Assembly (NCBI GenBank): GCA_008360955.1
Contig: LUCM01007735.1
Span: 62,001 to 126,000, forward strand
From: Fasciolopsis buskii
Taxonomy: Eukaryota; Platyhelminthes; Trematoda; Plagiorchiida; Fasciolidae
Direction of reading: 5' to 3'
Length of the DNA: 64,000 nt
Positions 1 through 13,739 of this stretch are shown here, piece by piece. Both the position numbers and the translations under genes were made by a program. The first letter of the stretch is position 1; the number at the start of each line of letters is the position of its first letter. A model generated the notes under the pieces. It was not told the origin of the DNA. It saw only the letters and a program-made list of their open reading frames with translations, and made no database searches.

Positions 1-3000
1 TACATTTATGCCTCCCTAGTCAGCACATTAGGATTTTAAATATTTCAAATTTACTCCGGAATTCCCACAAAATCTATGGGAATTACCAAAGGTGTGTTAC
101 AAACAGCCACCTCGTTGCTTTAATTATTATCTTCATCCGGAACTTCAATGCGCTCACTGAGAAGTTTCAGGTTAATTATTGATGTCTCTCTGCGTGAATT
201 AGTAATTAGAAAAGGAGATAGATATCGCCAAAGCAACCCAGGATAATAGTATGAAAAACCTAAAAATCAGTAAAAATGTGGAGCTGTATAGTTACGCACA
301 AGCTCCGGCAGGACAGGAGATCATAGAAATTTGGGTTTCGTCAAGCTACGTTGTTCTGTGACTGTGACCGGAGAGGGTGAAATGATAAGCGGAAAACCTA
401 CACCGAACAGTGCACCGAAACGAACCACCCCTTTGTTTACCATTGATTTTTCAATTCCATTGAACCATTCCAAATTTGTCCGAATTAATTGGAAAGAATT
501 CAAAGACAATTTGAAAGGGAATGGAAACAAGCAGCTAGCTTTAATGACAGATATCCTTTTCATCACCTTTATTGGCTTTTTTCCTTGATGTGCAGCTTTC
601 ACTGTCTGCCAACTGTTCAAACGTTTGCGAATGGCTTAGTGCCGACTGTATCAATCTTCAAACACGCTGTCTATGGCCACGACAATCCATAATCGTTGCA
701 GTATTTTTGTCTTCATTTGACGCATTATTGAAAACATACTAGTTGTTCAGTTTTCCACAGTGACACAACAAATACTAAACTAATCCTCAATCACTGATTA
801 TTTTTAGACCGGAAAGTTAAACTAGCCTTTACATTGAAGCACGTTGATTTGGTCCGGGCTACGGTATGGCTGAGAGAAAGATAAGGGTATATGGTATAGG
901 TCGTTTACGAATCTTTATGACTAACATCTGATCCGACGTAACTTAGGTGATTGAATAGACAGAATTTCTTAAATTAAATGACATAATGCTGCTCAGGTTT
1001 TGGATTGGAGTTGCGCAGCAAGAATAGGAAAACGAGCTCGGATAAATTTGTTTCGAGTTGTAGAACGTTCCTTTTACAACCGTAGCTGCATAATTCTTGT
1101 GAAGCTATTGGTTGCATACCGTGGTCATAAATTTACAAAAACTTGTTCAGTAATTTCTAAATTTCATAGTGGTTGTCAATGATTAGTCTTGCGAATTACA
1201 CAGCAGAAAAACGTAGCTGGAAGTACGAGATTCACTTTGGCAGTCGACTGAGCTTTGCGGTAGTCAACACCAACTGATCCGTATATTTGATCAAGCATTT
1301 TGCCGTAGTTCGTCTTTTTCTATCATGTTCTTGTGTGCAACTCAAGTGACTGAGTCTTCTTTGGCATCAGTTCGACGCCTTCAAAATCCCAATAAGTTAA
1401 GGTAATGACAGTGATGTTGTTTACCGGAAAATTCAACTATGAATTTCCGACCAGAGGATGTTTAATTATCCGGATAGACTGGTAATGCGAATGACTGAGC
1501 AGACAAAAGCATGTGCACCCGGATTCAGTAGGCCGAAAGAAACAAACTGATACAAATAATTCATACGGCACGAACTAATTGTCTTACATGAATTGTGAAT
1601 GATTTCCAAGATTCAAGCTGATACTTGTCTTCGACGAAGTTATCCTAATATACTAAAATGCAAATTTATGTTCGCAACACACCTTCAAACCGTTTGCCCC
1701 TGTTTTTGCGATTCGTAGTAAATCTGCCCCTCCCCAGAAATGCACCCTTTTCCTCAACGTTTTTCTAACCGAATTCTAATAATTCAAATTTGGTTAGGTC
1801 GCTAAACCTCACTGCTTAAATCTTGCAGTTCGGAATTCGCAGCTGCATAAAACAACTACTTTATCTGATGGAGAATACCCTAGGTATTCTACTAAAATGT
1901 GCAAAATATCAAGGCCCTGGTGGTATTTAGCAAATAACAAGTGGCTTTCATGCTTGCACCCCAAAGTCTGGTGGAATGTAACTGAACAATCAGCGAAACG
2001 CACTTGGTTTACTAGGATTTCTTTCATAATGGAAGATTTGTTGAAGAGGCGACCCAATTACGCAGAAAGGTATTCGAACAACCCCTAAGTTTGAAACCGT
2101 AGTTAATATCAGAATGCAATTCGTCAATAGTGCGCTCTAAATTCGAGAGTTAATTCAACAAGATTTGTGATTGAAGGAAGCCAAAAAATGATTGGAAACT
2201 GAAAGTCAATTGCGCACAAATTTGGATAGTATGGTAATAGCATCATCCGAGCAAGAATCTCCGCAGAAGCCAGTTCCCAAAATGACTGGCATAATGTGTG
2301 ACTCACCTAGCTCATGAAAACGTTACCAGTGTTCTATCATACGCTTGGTAAAAAAAGTTGATGGGGTTCCACAGCCAGGAAAGTAGGAAGTTTGAATATT
2401 TAGGAAACTGATATTCACGAACAGTTTTTACTGTTTTTAGTATTGTTTGGGCCATAAGAAAAATATCTTGGGATATGCTTATAATAACTTCATAAGCATT
2501 CAGTTAAACTGTGCGGATGCTGCTGACACTTCGCCGTGTAACTTCTACCGAATTTTCAATTACGATCCGGCTGATCTGTAGCCGAAGCCCCCTTCTCGCT
2601 CGATTTGCAAGATCCGGCCCACCCGCAGACATTCGCCCAAGTTTTTGTCACCCCATGGATTGAGCCCTTAAACCAATCTCCCATCGGATGTTTGTTTAGG
2701 TGAACAAAGTATATCGAAGTTAGTACTTCAGTAGAACTTAGGGAGCTGGGTTGAGTAAAATACTGACAGTAACTTTATTAGCATTATTCTGTCATATTGA
2801 TGATGCATGCCAAAGTTAGGACAACGTCCAATGACTACTTCAATAAAAACGCAAAAACTGCTTTTAACAGTAAGAGCCTATGCGGTTAAAAAAATAAGTT
2901 GCTTCCTCCCGGTTTGCACAGGTAGGAAACAAAACAGAATTTTCTTTTCTCATGGAATAACGGAGTCGTTCAGAATGAAAACCTCGACTTTGTTCAACAA

Positions 3001-4844
3001 GTATATCATTATATCCCACGTGTTCTTATCATTAAGAAAATAATAACCATACCCTACAACTTCGTGATCTTGACAAGCGGATAATCTTCATCGAAATCAG
3101 ACCTGGACGAGCTCCTGAAATGATTGAACTTGTGTTTATGAGTTCCTAATTTTTCATTTCGTGTTTTGTCCCCTAAGGGTCCCTTGCTTACGTCATTTTT
3201 ACTAAAAATTCCTAAAGGGAACCATCGTTAGATGCAGGTGATCCTCCTTAGCGAGAGTCAAATGCCTTGCAAAATCGATAAGCGATGTTGCTACAATAAA
3301 GATCAGCACATCTCTGGTGGACTGATCCAGATATCCCAGCCACTGTGGGTTTTAATTCTGCATTAGCTGTTCCTGATTCAATCCTGTACTTGGGTTTACA
3401 ATAGCAATCATTCCTAGCAAGTCTCTCAGAAGGACCTTGAAGTATTTGGAAAATTGCCAATGGCAGGTTTGGCCTTAGGGATTTTGGATGCATCGCTTCT
3501 TGAAAAAACCAACCTCCACCATACCTGGCTGGATTATGATGTCTTCCTTTAGAAACTACTCAGAAGCTGATCGTTGAGGTTTGGACGTCACTTGTCATTT
3601 AGTTAACACACGTTTGATGCAAGTAACTTAACAGTACCACGTTGTGAATACAAGCAGTTTTATTCGTTTAGGACACATTTTGAATTTATTGACAACCATA
3701 TTCATTATTTCAACTTTCTATTCAGAAACGGGAATGTTTCATAACAACTGTCACCATTTATACTAATTATCCAGGTCGTTGAACATACTAGGGAGCAACA
3801 TCCTAGATACATTGGAATTGTTTCGTAGCTTCTGGTGAATAAAATCGGTCGGCGGTTAAGCCATTTCTGGTGCGATCAAACAATTTGAGTTAATTCGAAT
3901 GAAATGACACGTCTACTACAGCTGCGTTTCATCGAAAAATGTAATGACAATACTTAAAAAAATGACATCCAAGGAGGAGTCCAGTATTTTCTCATTACTT
4001 TCATCTCATTGAGACCAAACCAGTTCTCACTTGTACTAGCCCGAGATTTTGAATCAGTATGTCCAGCGATTTCGAACCATTTATAGCAGCTGAACAGCGG
4101 GCAATCGGGAAAATTAAAATCCCCTAAAATGGAACATGGAAATCCACGAAATATATGCAGATCTGTGCGCGAATATCAAAACCTGCACTCTGCCGTGAAA
4201 CTCACCAAACAATGTCACTTCAAAAACAGGGAAATAAATCATTGATTTAAAACAGAACAAATGTTGGTTGAGATCGTAGATGAACGTAAATGACACTGCA
4301 CCTAGGACAAATTGCAAATTTGAGCTACAGGTTATTTGCATTCAATATAGTACATCATCACGTGGATCAGAATTTTGGAAACCTAATAACTACTTCACAC
4401 ATCATCCCGTGTGTTTGCTTGCCATTAATACCTTGCATGGTAAGACAAAAACAGCATTGATTTTTAGGTGTGTATAGCACATCAGCCTTTGGTATCCAAG
4501 GGATTTCACTGAAGACGAAAGTAAATAAGGAACTACAAGCTGGGTGGCCGGACTACGCACGCGGATATTTTGTACATTTCGCGGAGGATAAGAGTTTACC
4601 ATAATTTTCCAACCCTTACCGAGGAAATGTTACGTTGTGAAAATTTTCATAACACCTCGCGTAACTGCGCCACCTACCGCTTCAAAGGAACCAGGGGATT
4701 AATCTTGACCCTGCAGAATAGATCCTTGTGATCATTTCAAACTGTGAACGTAATATGCGTGGATCTAGTTTTGTCATAATAGCCGAACCCAAATGTTGAT
4801 TCATGTGATTTTAAAGCGTTAAATTAAAAACCGAATCATACAAA
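1..4844. other. AT-rich non-coding stretch, no gene supported
   Basis: Only short open frames (under 100 codons) occur here, overlapping on both strands with no start, splice or poly(A) context that favours one of them. A good minus-strand donor (CTAG followed by GTGAGT) sits near 2303-2308, but the sequence just upstream of it on that strand is closed in all three frames. A slightly GC-richer patch lies at about 2565-2650 without a usable frame. Confidence 0.6.
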
Positions 4845-4997
4845 ATGTTGCCAGGTTTAGCCGAGGAGATTAGCTGTTTTACAGTTAAGTTTTATTCTAG
4901 CTTTATTAAGTTGGACAATAGATGCACAGTATTCCGTGGTACACCAGTGTTTCGAATGAATTCTAAGCAGAATTTCGAAATCTACACTTTGCTTTCG
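4845..4997 (+). CDS. Candidate first coding exon, unknown protein
   Basis: An ATG in a favourable context (A at -3, CAAAATG) opens a 51-codon frame that reaches a strong splice donor, TCG followed by GTAAGT, exactly at a codon boundary (phase 0). Beyond the donor the same frame stays open only to 5069. The encoded segment starts MLPGLAEEIS and has no recognisable domain or signal peptide. The 27 bases around the ATG resemble positions 13713-13739 (24 of 27 identical). No continuing exon could be assigned. An ATG frame ending at a strong donor can occur by chance, so this is a moderate to weak call. Confidence 0.25.
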
Positions 4998-6031
4998 GTA
5001 AGTAGACTCATTCAGGTTGTCCAATCGGCCTGGCATAACGTTTTCGCTGCCAAGTATGCAGCTGCCTGAAAGACATGATTAAAACTGAACAAAATACTTC
5101 ATTAGGTTATTTCTTCTCTTTGGTACTTGCGTTATGCTTTATGGTCGAAGTGCTTGAATTTTCATTTTTGGCATCAACTTAACGAGCTAGCTGAGTGTCT
5201 ATTCCAGATTTCTTGGTGAGGAGTGTTTGAAAAATCAGAAATCTCTATCATTGCCTAAGTCAGAATGACCAAATGTCTATAAAGAATGGCTAGTTTTGAT
5301 GTAACTACATTTTCCTCCTAGTATGTTGACTTGATTCTCTGAAAAGTCAGGATTAAAATTGTATATATCAACCTCATGAATTCGGACGCGGGTGACACTT
5401 TTTAGACTCGGACAAACAGTGGTCGAATGGGTTTTGTTAACTCCAACTATTCACCGTGGGAGGCGGGACATCTTGGGCTGAATTCTCTATGCCCAAGTTT
5501 ATACTCCTTAGTTGTCAGTGAAGAGCTTCAGACAATGCAAAGTCTAAATATTTGTGGTTTGGGTTTTATGCATCGAAATCTGGTATACCTATCGTAATGT
5601 TTTGGAAGCAGGTTCAACACCAGGCGACTGATTATCCTGATCCACTTAATGACAGTTGAGTAGGTTTTCAAAAATGTAGCCCCTTTGGACATACCTTGGC
5701 TTTAACGTTCGCATCATCATTACTATTCACATTTTTTCATCTGTAGCCGTGTCTGCAAGTTTTTCTTAAAAATGAACCAAAGGTTCTTCATTGTGAATTC
5801 GCTACCAAGTTCCGGAATTCAGTATGTACACTGAAACGATGAGACGCTACCTACTAACTTACGCCATTCAACACGTATCCCTTTCGATATCGGACTTTGA
5901 AGGCAATGGACCCATGAATCCATATTGTTTCTTGTTTGCATTAAATTGCTGAGTAGTTTTTTTCGACAAAAAATGCGATAATTCGGTATAATTTGTGAAC
6001 TCTTCACCATGAGTTGTGCAATCCTTTGATA

Positions 6032-6283
6032 TTAACTGAACGCAAAACCCATGATCGTTAATCGTTTTCGATTTTGTTCGACCGATCCTCCGTTTATTGC
6101 AGCATTTTGTGATGATTTATTGCGATTTGTTCTCTCGTCTGTTATAAAACGATCGTTTTCTGTTAATAAACACCATTTAGTTTCTCCAATCGTTTGCCAC
6201 GGCAAAGGATTTAGTACGATCGGCATTGGAATTTTGAATTTGGATATCAAATTTTCTTTGACGAAACTTAATACGAGAGATAC
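6032..6283 (-). CDS. Candidate terminal exon, unknown protein
   Basis: On the minus strand a T-rich tract ending TTTTTTCAG (after a CTAAAATT branch-like sequence) is followed by an 83-codon open frame ending in TAA at 6034-6032. The translation is rich in charged and polar residues (for example TENDRFITDERTNRNK) and has no known domain. A second reading of the same acceptor, shifted by one base, stops after about 34 codons. It is followed by two AATAAA sequences (minus strand, near 6121-6116 and 6098-6093), so the true frame is uncertain. A possible upstream exon (6917-6824) has an acceptor in TTTCTCTTTCTGTTCAG and a donor CTAA|GTAAAA. Confidence 0.2.
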   Translation of the reverse strand, partial: VSLVLSFVKENLISKFKIPMPIVLNPLPWQTIGETKWCLLTENDRFITDERTNRNKSSQNAAINGGSVEQNRKRLTIMGFAFS

Positions 6284-7346
6284 CTGAAAAAATTGCTAAT
6301 TTTAGATCAAAATTCCCTCAAATTTCACCGGCAATATTTTGCAAGATTTATTATTTTCGACTGTCTCGTACAGATTTAAAAACTGTGCTTGACTGTTAAT
6401 AAGATAGACTATTGCTCGTTGAACATATTTTGAGAGTAACAAAAATAGCAACGAAAGCATTAATTGATCACATTCTGTGCCTAAAACCAGGGTTTGTCAA
6501 CTCTGACACTTTATCATTTTACTTATGGTCTTCTCTGTGTTAGCAGAAATATCACTTTTCTTAGATTGGCCGGAACCAAATTTATGAAACCTTCGTGGAC
6601 ATGAATAGTTGTTTCAGTGCTTCATTTGTTTGGCTACTTGTACGATTTAATCATTTAACTGGTTAGGTATTTGAACAAATTCTGTCATTTATTTTTTTAA
6701 TTTTCTGACTGCAATTCCCTTGACTCATTCTATTCGTAATCTATTGGCTTCTTGTTATTTTGTAACCCAGACTAAGAATTCCAAAATCGTTGTTTCGCCT
6801 GCTTGAAATATCTCACATTTTACTTAGTGATATGTAAAGATGGTACCCTGATTCCCGCCGGATGTTTGCTTTGATATCCATTGTTCTTTCGCACAGAGTA
6901 TACCGGGCAAATTCTACCTGAACAGAAAGAGAAATTCCTGCGTTGGTTGTCTCATTATTTTTCCGAGAATTCACCCTAGTTGCAGTGTTTAAACAAATTT
7001 GAGAGTAATTTGAGAACAAAAACGAAGAACGATGGTTATTCTTAACGGTGTTGAAATTTTCCTTGAATAAGACAACGAAAATCAGAGAAATTAAGAAACC
7101 TATTTAGGTTCATCACTACTGTCAAACTGACTTGTTCAGAGTAAGCATATGAGTGGATTAGTGCATACAAATAGGTGAAATTGCACGACAAACTTTCGTC
7201 TCCGCTAACATTCTTCTTTTTCTGTAAATACAGTCGGAAAGATTTGGAGGCCTGAAAAGTCGATTTTACTCCAAAGGCAGATGCAGAGACTGATGTAATC
7301 AATACAGAACGTCTCATTTATGTTAGAAGGCAACACTCCGTCGTTC

Positions 7347-7614
7347 TATATAAACGACTTTGGGCGGGACTCGTAGCTGCGATCACGTAGTTGCTTTGTG
7401 CGTTCTCTTCCCGTGAGTGAAAAGTTGCAGTTCACAGGCAAGCAGTTCTATTATGCACAGAAATTTGAGGAGGAACAAGTTAGATTGGAGAATTAAACGA
7501 GAAATGGAACATAATACTGGAGCGGACGTAGATACGAATGCAGAAAGGGTTTAAATGTCAGCGATAAAAAGGCTGATCACAGAAGTGGAACGATGTATGG
7601 ACGATCTTCTGTGA
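7347..7614 (+). promoter_or_regulatory. TATA/GC-box patch followed by two short ATG frames
   Basis: TATATAAA (7347-7354) is followed by GGGCGGG (7362-7368) and a locally GC- and CpG-richer patch up to about 7420. Downstream an ATG at 7453 opens a 33-codon, basic and acidic frame ending TAA at 7554. The next codon is ATG at 7555, opening a further 19 codons in the same frame. The promoter reading rests on motif spacing only. An alternative is a fragment of a mobile-element terminal region, but no repeated copy or primer-binding site was found. Confidence 0.2.
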
Positions 7615-9565
7615 GTCAGAATGGATTTATCTCACGTTTCGGTTTAGGTTCATGAACTGAGACATCTATTTACCAAAAGAAGAAAACCCCGAACTCCAAA
7701 CTATCTCTCCCTGCTGCAAACGGTTTGTCTAGAAGCAGCCCCAGTCATTTATCTCAGATATTTTTAGGTTTCCACCGACCATGAAAAACCAGGATGCTCG
7801 CACACAAAGAGTAGGCTGCTTAGGTTTTTTTAGGTCCGGGTAAATTTAGCGTTTTCGCTGTGAATCTGCCTATTTTTGTTCAAGTAAGCATTACTAGCAA
7901 CGTGTGGCAGTTTCAAAACTAAAATGCAAGGATTTTGACAGCAAGGGGTTTCCTAATCGAAGAAAAAGGGGCATCATTTTTCCACGGCTGATGTCTGTTG
8001 CATTTTTATCACAGTACCCTATAGTTCAACTGGTCATATAGCGTGAAAACACGTTTGTTACCTGGAATATACAGTTGTTGCTACAATGATTTTCGTTTAA
8101 GCTCTCCAGACCGTTTCTTTACAGAGATCAGATTAAACGGAAATCGTGAATCAGTGCGGTGAGAGCTCTTTTGGAGTGTGTGATCTGCGAGAATTATTTT
8201 ACCATGACCTGCGATTTATTGATAATATTTACTTTTTGACAGTGTATTTAGTTAAACCCAATCAATTTACCAAAAGACGGTTTGGTCCATACACTTTCAA
8301 TCAATTCTTTAAAAATCGATTGAGATTTATTTGGTAACTCTGAAAGCAAAACTGATTGGAGTCGACTTTATGATATCTACTTACAACAGAACGACGACTC
8401 ATTCAACCCCAATTAACTTGTATATGATTGCATCCAAACATATCTAGATGAACATATATTCATGATATCGATTCATTTGTGTCTTTTGACATCGCAACCA
8501 TGATAAAAAGAAATATTATTATATAGGAAAAATCGTCACAATGCAGTTACCTTGTGTGTAACATACGTGCGGTTTACCCCTTAAGTCCACCTTCATGTCT
8601 TTCATTGTTCGTCTGGAATGACGCCCGGTCAAGGTGTACTGACGGCGTTACCTCAACTGATGATGAAACATTTGTGATATAAAGACTAATCTGCGCTATG
8701 GAAATCAACAACTTGGTGTATGACTAACACAGATTATAAAAGTTATTAGTAAGCGGTATTTCATTTTACTTCCTGCCACCAACCCTAAATTTTCATTTCC
8801 TTAACCTGAGCGGAAAGTAGGTCTTTGGGCTACGAGTCTTTGCAAGAACGTAGAATATAAGCAACATGAGTGTCACTGTTTTTTTTATAGCAGCGGTTAC
8901 CACTGCAAACATCGGAGTGAGGTACGGCTGGTATCAAACGTATCTTCTAGCTTTATCCAAGAACATGGGTGAGCGCATAATGAAACTTAGCTACTTGAAG
9001 GTATGCTCCTGACATGGTAAAAATGACAAATCGTTCTTCTATTATCGAGCCTAGTTCCGGGTGGGCAATAAGCACTGTAAGTTGCAAATAACAAACTCAA
9101 AATGAGTTGTAAGCCCTCTACGACTATTAACTGGATTTCATTGGCAAAACACGCAGTCTACATCAATAAATGCGTCTTATACAAACCGGCAGTCCTATCT
9201 TTTCCTTCAAAAAGTCGGAATTCCGGAATTAGACAGCTGTGATGACACCTGGAAAAGAAATTCATCGCTGTAACAATAAATATTTCGAAAAAAATCTTCA
9301 AGGTGCATAAACCCACTCCTGAAAACTCAGTAAAATATCTCTTGATGTTTGCCTACTTTGTAACAAAAGTAAACTTGACAGGCATTTCGATAAATAAATA
9401 TATCAATGACGGCACTGGAATAAAAGGCCATAACAAAAGTCCCAGGAACAACGTGTTCTCCTAGCGACATGATTGGACAGAAGAGTACCGGAAACGCATG
9501 ACTGACAAACAGGAATAACCTCATAACTCTTTGTATGCCTCTGGAGAATTTCATCTTTCCTTCTC

Positions 9566-9583
9566 ATATATATATATATATAT
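9566..9583. repeat. (AT)n microsatellite
   Basis: Nine uninterrupted AT units, flanked by non-repetitive sequence. Confidence 0.9.
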
Positions 9584-10365
9584 TGCTTACTGTTTATTAC
9601 ATGTAAAGGAAATACTTTGAACCTGAATGCGAAGTTCATTAATCGTGACCCTACTGAATTCTAATAAACATGCATTGTCTTATGGGATTTAAACTTGTTA
9701 CAAATGCTAATAATATGTATTACAATTTAAGCAAACATCAAATTATTGTTATCCCTCATTTGCTTAATGATTGTCGTTACTATTAACCGCACGTATATTG
9801 TGATATCGAAACCAAAATTTATACTTCAGGTGAAATTCACCGCTGCTGCTCGCAAATTTCTTCTATATGCTACAAACTTTTTCATCTTTTACTTGACTCT
9901 GACAATCATTTATGAGCCCAATTGTTTGATTCTTCACCTCGGTTAGTGGATGGTTTTACCAAGCCGCTTTTGAAAGCCATGAATTGGGTTTGGATATACA
10001 CATATTTCTTCGTTAAAAATACGACTACTTACAACGTCCAGGCTGTGCCATCAAACCATGTTTTTGCATCGCAAAAATCACGTAGTGTGCCCGTTTTCCA
10101 TGTAGTTTATGGAAAGCTAGTACTTCTGCTACTTTAGGCCAACGCTGGTGAACAAAGCTTTAGAGCAATTAACGATATTTCGGCGCTGACAGCCTGGTAA
10201 ACTACGATAAAAGGGACTAACTGTAGCTTTGCTGAAATTAGCCCGCAAACGAAGCACTGGATTTCACAAGCACGACTAAAATCTAAGGTGCAACCCTATG
10301 CGAGTCTCGTTTGTCTGACTAGGATCGATCAGCTTTGGATTAACAATCTTGAATCATGCTGTAGA

Positions 10366-10404
10366 CACACCACCCCGTCCGGTATTGAGGACAGGGTGGA
10401 GTGT
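10366..10404. repeat. GC-rich inverted repeat (hairpin)
   Basis: ACACCACCCCGTCC and GGACAGGGTGGAGTGT are near-complementary arms around an 8-base loop (10381-10388). The stem pairs about 13 of 14 positions, allowing one or two bulges and a G-T pair. It lies in otherwise AT-rich sequence with no coding frame. It is too short for a typical microRNA precursor and has no poly-T run like a bacterial terminator. Confidence 0.5.
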
Positions 10405-12766
10405 GCATCCTCATTTCAGAATGTAAGAGCAAGGTTGAATTAGTAATGTCTGAAATCAAGATCAAAGAACTGTACTGTTTTTATCCGTGAATGAAACAAA
10501 TTCATTGCGACGGCCCATTTTAGCAGATTCTGTTGGAGGTAGCAGAACAGAACTTGATGACTGATGAACTTGATTTGAGGCAGACCATTTTGTTTGTCAG
10601 CTTCACACAGTTTTTCGGAAGTTGGAATTTAATCAATGCAATGCCCAATCGGTTATCGTTTTATCTCAGCTGGTTTGCCAAGAGACGAAGTTTTTTTCAA
10701 AACATTTCCGATTTACTTTCAACAAGTGTGCTTTAGACAAACATACTGTGGCGTCAAATGTTTCCTTGCGAGAATGCCAATGTTCCAACTGGAATTATTA
10801 AAACGCCGAATTTCAACATTCCAAGACGTTGATTCCGACGTTTGTTCCGTCTTTTGCTTTCTTTGTTGAATCGATGGAAGGATCTACTATTTTAATCTCT
10901 TAATTTATTATTCACATAAGAACTCTGTAAATGGTTAAATTTGACAGTCACCTTGAACTCACAACACTGAATTTTCATTTCAGACTGAGCTAGCATGCAT
11001 ATAGAATGCATGTTCCCGCACACAGATGAATTACAATGGCTGCGCGAAGTCAGCCACTCTTGACTTAGGTGGTTCGCCTCCTATTAACCACTGATCTTTT
11101 ACTACCAACGGACCGCTCATTAGAAATTTTATTGCAATTGAAATGACAAATTTCAGTATTTATGGTCTTTTAGTGGACCAGAATAAGGTGTGTTGTCGAC
11201 TTTCATCAAAGTGAGAAGTAAAATGTCACTTAGGTAGTTTTTGGTGTATGTTTCGCCAAGTGTAATGCGGTCACTTAGAATTGCCTGAAAGTTTGCTGCA
11301 AATCAAACACATTTGCAAATAATTGATTTTGGACTGCCAGCTCACGTATGTTGCTTTTTTCCTGCATCCTTGTTTCTCTTTCGGTCAGAAATTGATTTTG
11401 CATTCAGTATCATTATCGATGATGCCTATTCGTCTGAGATTAGCAAGACAACAAAGTTGGTAACGTGTCCATTTTCTTAAGATATCAGCTGCGTCAAAAT
11501 ACTTAGGACTGCTATTCCGTGATTCCTACCATTTAGGAATATCTACTGTTATTTTGACTAAAGAACTGCAAATCCTTTGCTGCATAAGCAGCAGCGTTTT
11601 CTAAAACCACATTTCGCAACCACATGAAGCCTTATTAAGAAACCATCTGTTCTTAATTGCTTTGAGGTGATATATTGCGAAAAAAAATCGTATTATGTAA
11701 CACGCAGGTCGATGCCACAGACCGGGTCTTGAAGGGCTTTTTCGAATGGGAAATACGCACTTCGGCTTCTCGTTCTATATTTTGTAGACTTCTCAAAAAG
11801 TTTGTCGCATCCGGCTTGAACTGCTTTAATCTGTTATCTGCGTTCCACATCATTTGTTTGCCTACTACAGTCCCACAGTCGTGAATCTAATCCGGAATAG
11901 GGCTTACTGATTCGACATCAAGATATTCGAAGCTTCATGTTTCGAATAGCCATCCAGCTAAACATGCGGCATTAACATGGGCAGTTTTCGAGCAGAATTC
12001 GGCATCGCAAAAGTCAACTCAGACAGCAAATACCGTAAAAAGACTTCTTGCATGTATTAGCTCTTTTTTCCTTTATACTGTCGTGGTGACAATGGGCAAA
12101 CGTCTAGCAATGTCACAGCTAGACGTAAAAGATGAATAATTGTGCCCTCCTAAAAGCGAGCCATTATTGACTTGGACATTTTTGGTTGGCGTTGCGACCT
12201 TTTAAAAGCCTTGTAGATCATTTTCTTCCCTATAGATGAACGAATACACAACAATTATTTTCTAATTGCCAGGCGCATAAATTAGATTTACTAGTTAATA
12301 ACTATAGGGATTTTTATTTCTACTGTGGATTTCATCCGTCTTTGGGTAGTCGCGATCTCATTCGCTCAAAACCATTCAGGTGATGTTTGGTTAAAGATAA
12401 AACAAATAGTTGGATTTCTGCAATATGACATTCAAAATCTCTTTATATCAAACAATAATCTAGTGTTTCTGATCGGAGGAATTCGACTTTTCGATTCATA
12501 ATTTGCAGGTAGTTTTACTCTCCTTTGTGACGTGACTATTCTCAAGGAATGTAAGGAAATCCCCATAGATTAAATTGATCGTTCAGGAATCTTTTTCTTG
12601 TAACCCAATCGCAAAGGAAGATTTTTCTCCAGGCAAGGAATGTTTGCTTGTGCACGAAGATAATTGCAATTTTGGTTCACTATCGCTATCTGTTCCATCT
12701 ACTGTGTTTCTTCTCCCGAACGAATGCTGATTATGTAAGTTCACATGTTTATCTGAGCTAACTCAC

Positions 12767-12864
12767 CGCGATTCTAATCGCATTTCCGAAACCTCAAGAT
12801 ATTTGCAAATTACTTTAAAGTACGATAAAAAATATTTAACTTCCACAATCGTTGCCAAGTTCTG
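12767..12864 (-). CDS. Candidate internal exon, unknown protein
   Basis: On the minus strand an acceptor (GTGGTTTTCAG) precedes 98 bases that are open in only one frame and end at a strong donor, TCGCG followed by GTGAGT. The exon would start at phase 0 and end at phase 2. The translation begins QNLATIVEVKY and ends LEVSEMRLES. No domain is recognised. A longer frame (13139-12810) overlaps part of this interval in a different register with no donor at its end, so only one of the two can be real. Confidence 0.2.
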
Positions 12865-13712
12865 CTGAAAACCACGTTTGGTTTCCTCAGTCCAAAAATT
12901 GGCCAGTAAGGAGTTAATCGGCATGAATGAATGGAACATGGCAAACGGAACGAATCAAACATTTCTGAGAAACCTGTTAAACATTCTTCGGACGCTAAAA
13001 ATTTATGAGCACTTAAGCCCGTTTGAGTTACTTGCTCTTCACTTTTGTGCTTTGTAACCTTATGAAATATTAATTTTGGAAGAAATGCAGACATTGATTG
13101 CGTAGAATGGTTGGCAATCCACATGATCAGTGAGATCAATAAATTTGTCTCGAGAAATCGTTTTCTAACCTGATTGACATGATTTGACTATGTTTTACCG
13201 TTTTTTAACTCAGTCAAAAGATCACAAGCAAAGAAAATCTCTTTGTTTAGCATAATTAGATCGAAAAGTCTTAAATCATACATGCGGTAAAATAGGTAAA
13301 ACAAAATTTGAGGCAAACGTAAGCTTCCAGGCGGTTCCGTTTTACATCGCAAGACATCCAAATGAGTTGCCACCGTCAGAACTCTGAGCTTTGACCCTCA
13401 TGAGGTTCAGCAGCTTTAAACGTCTTTCTAGTTGTGAAATCCAATAGAATTTTTTTCATTTCTTCAGGTATTAACCAGCAGAAATATTGGATCGACTGCA
13501 AGGACTTTCCACAAAAATCTTTGGCTTGTCGGAGCAGAAAACCGAAATGTTTTCGCCAAACAACCCGTTAAATTTCGAAAACAACAAGCAAGATGAGAGT
13601 AAAACACTAAACGCCTCTTTCGGTTTTAAACTCTAGCAAATATAGAGTAAATTCACGCCTGCGGACCATAATATTTTGGTAAAAACCCAACTAAGCTCAG
13701 TCAGTTTAAAAA

Positions 13713-13739
13713 AATCATATGAAATGTTGCCAAGTTTAG
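13713..13739 (+). repeat. 27-base near-match to the 4834-4860 segment
   Basis: Positions 13713-13739 match 4834-4860 at 24 of 27 bases, including an ATGTTGCCA core, and diverge on both sides. It may be a fragment of a dispersed repeat or a chance match. I estimate the chance of one such pair in 64 kb is not negligible. Confidence 0.25.

Larger units (their letters stand above)
8340..12766. other. AT-rich non-coding stretch with microsatellite and hairpin
   Basis: No frame here has a convincing start or paired splice signals. Notable items are the (AT)n tract at 9566-9583 and a GC-rich inverted repeat at 10366-10404. The longest open frames (about 60-80 codons) mostly overlap frames on the other strand and begin at non-ATG codons. 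Confidence 0.6.

Noticed and set aside
2270..2420. Strong minus-strand donor CTAG|GTGAGT near 2308
   Set aside because: The adjacent upstream segment is closed in all frames, so no coding exon can end there; a non-coding exon cannot be excluded.
12810..13139. 109-codon minus-strand frame
   Set aside because: It begins with a non-ATG codon and ends only at a weak GTAATT; the overlapping 98-base exon reading with a strong donor is preferred.
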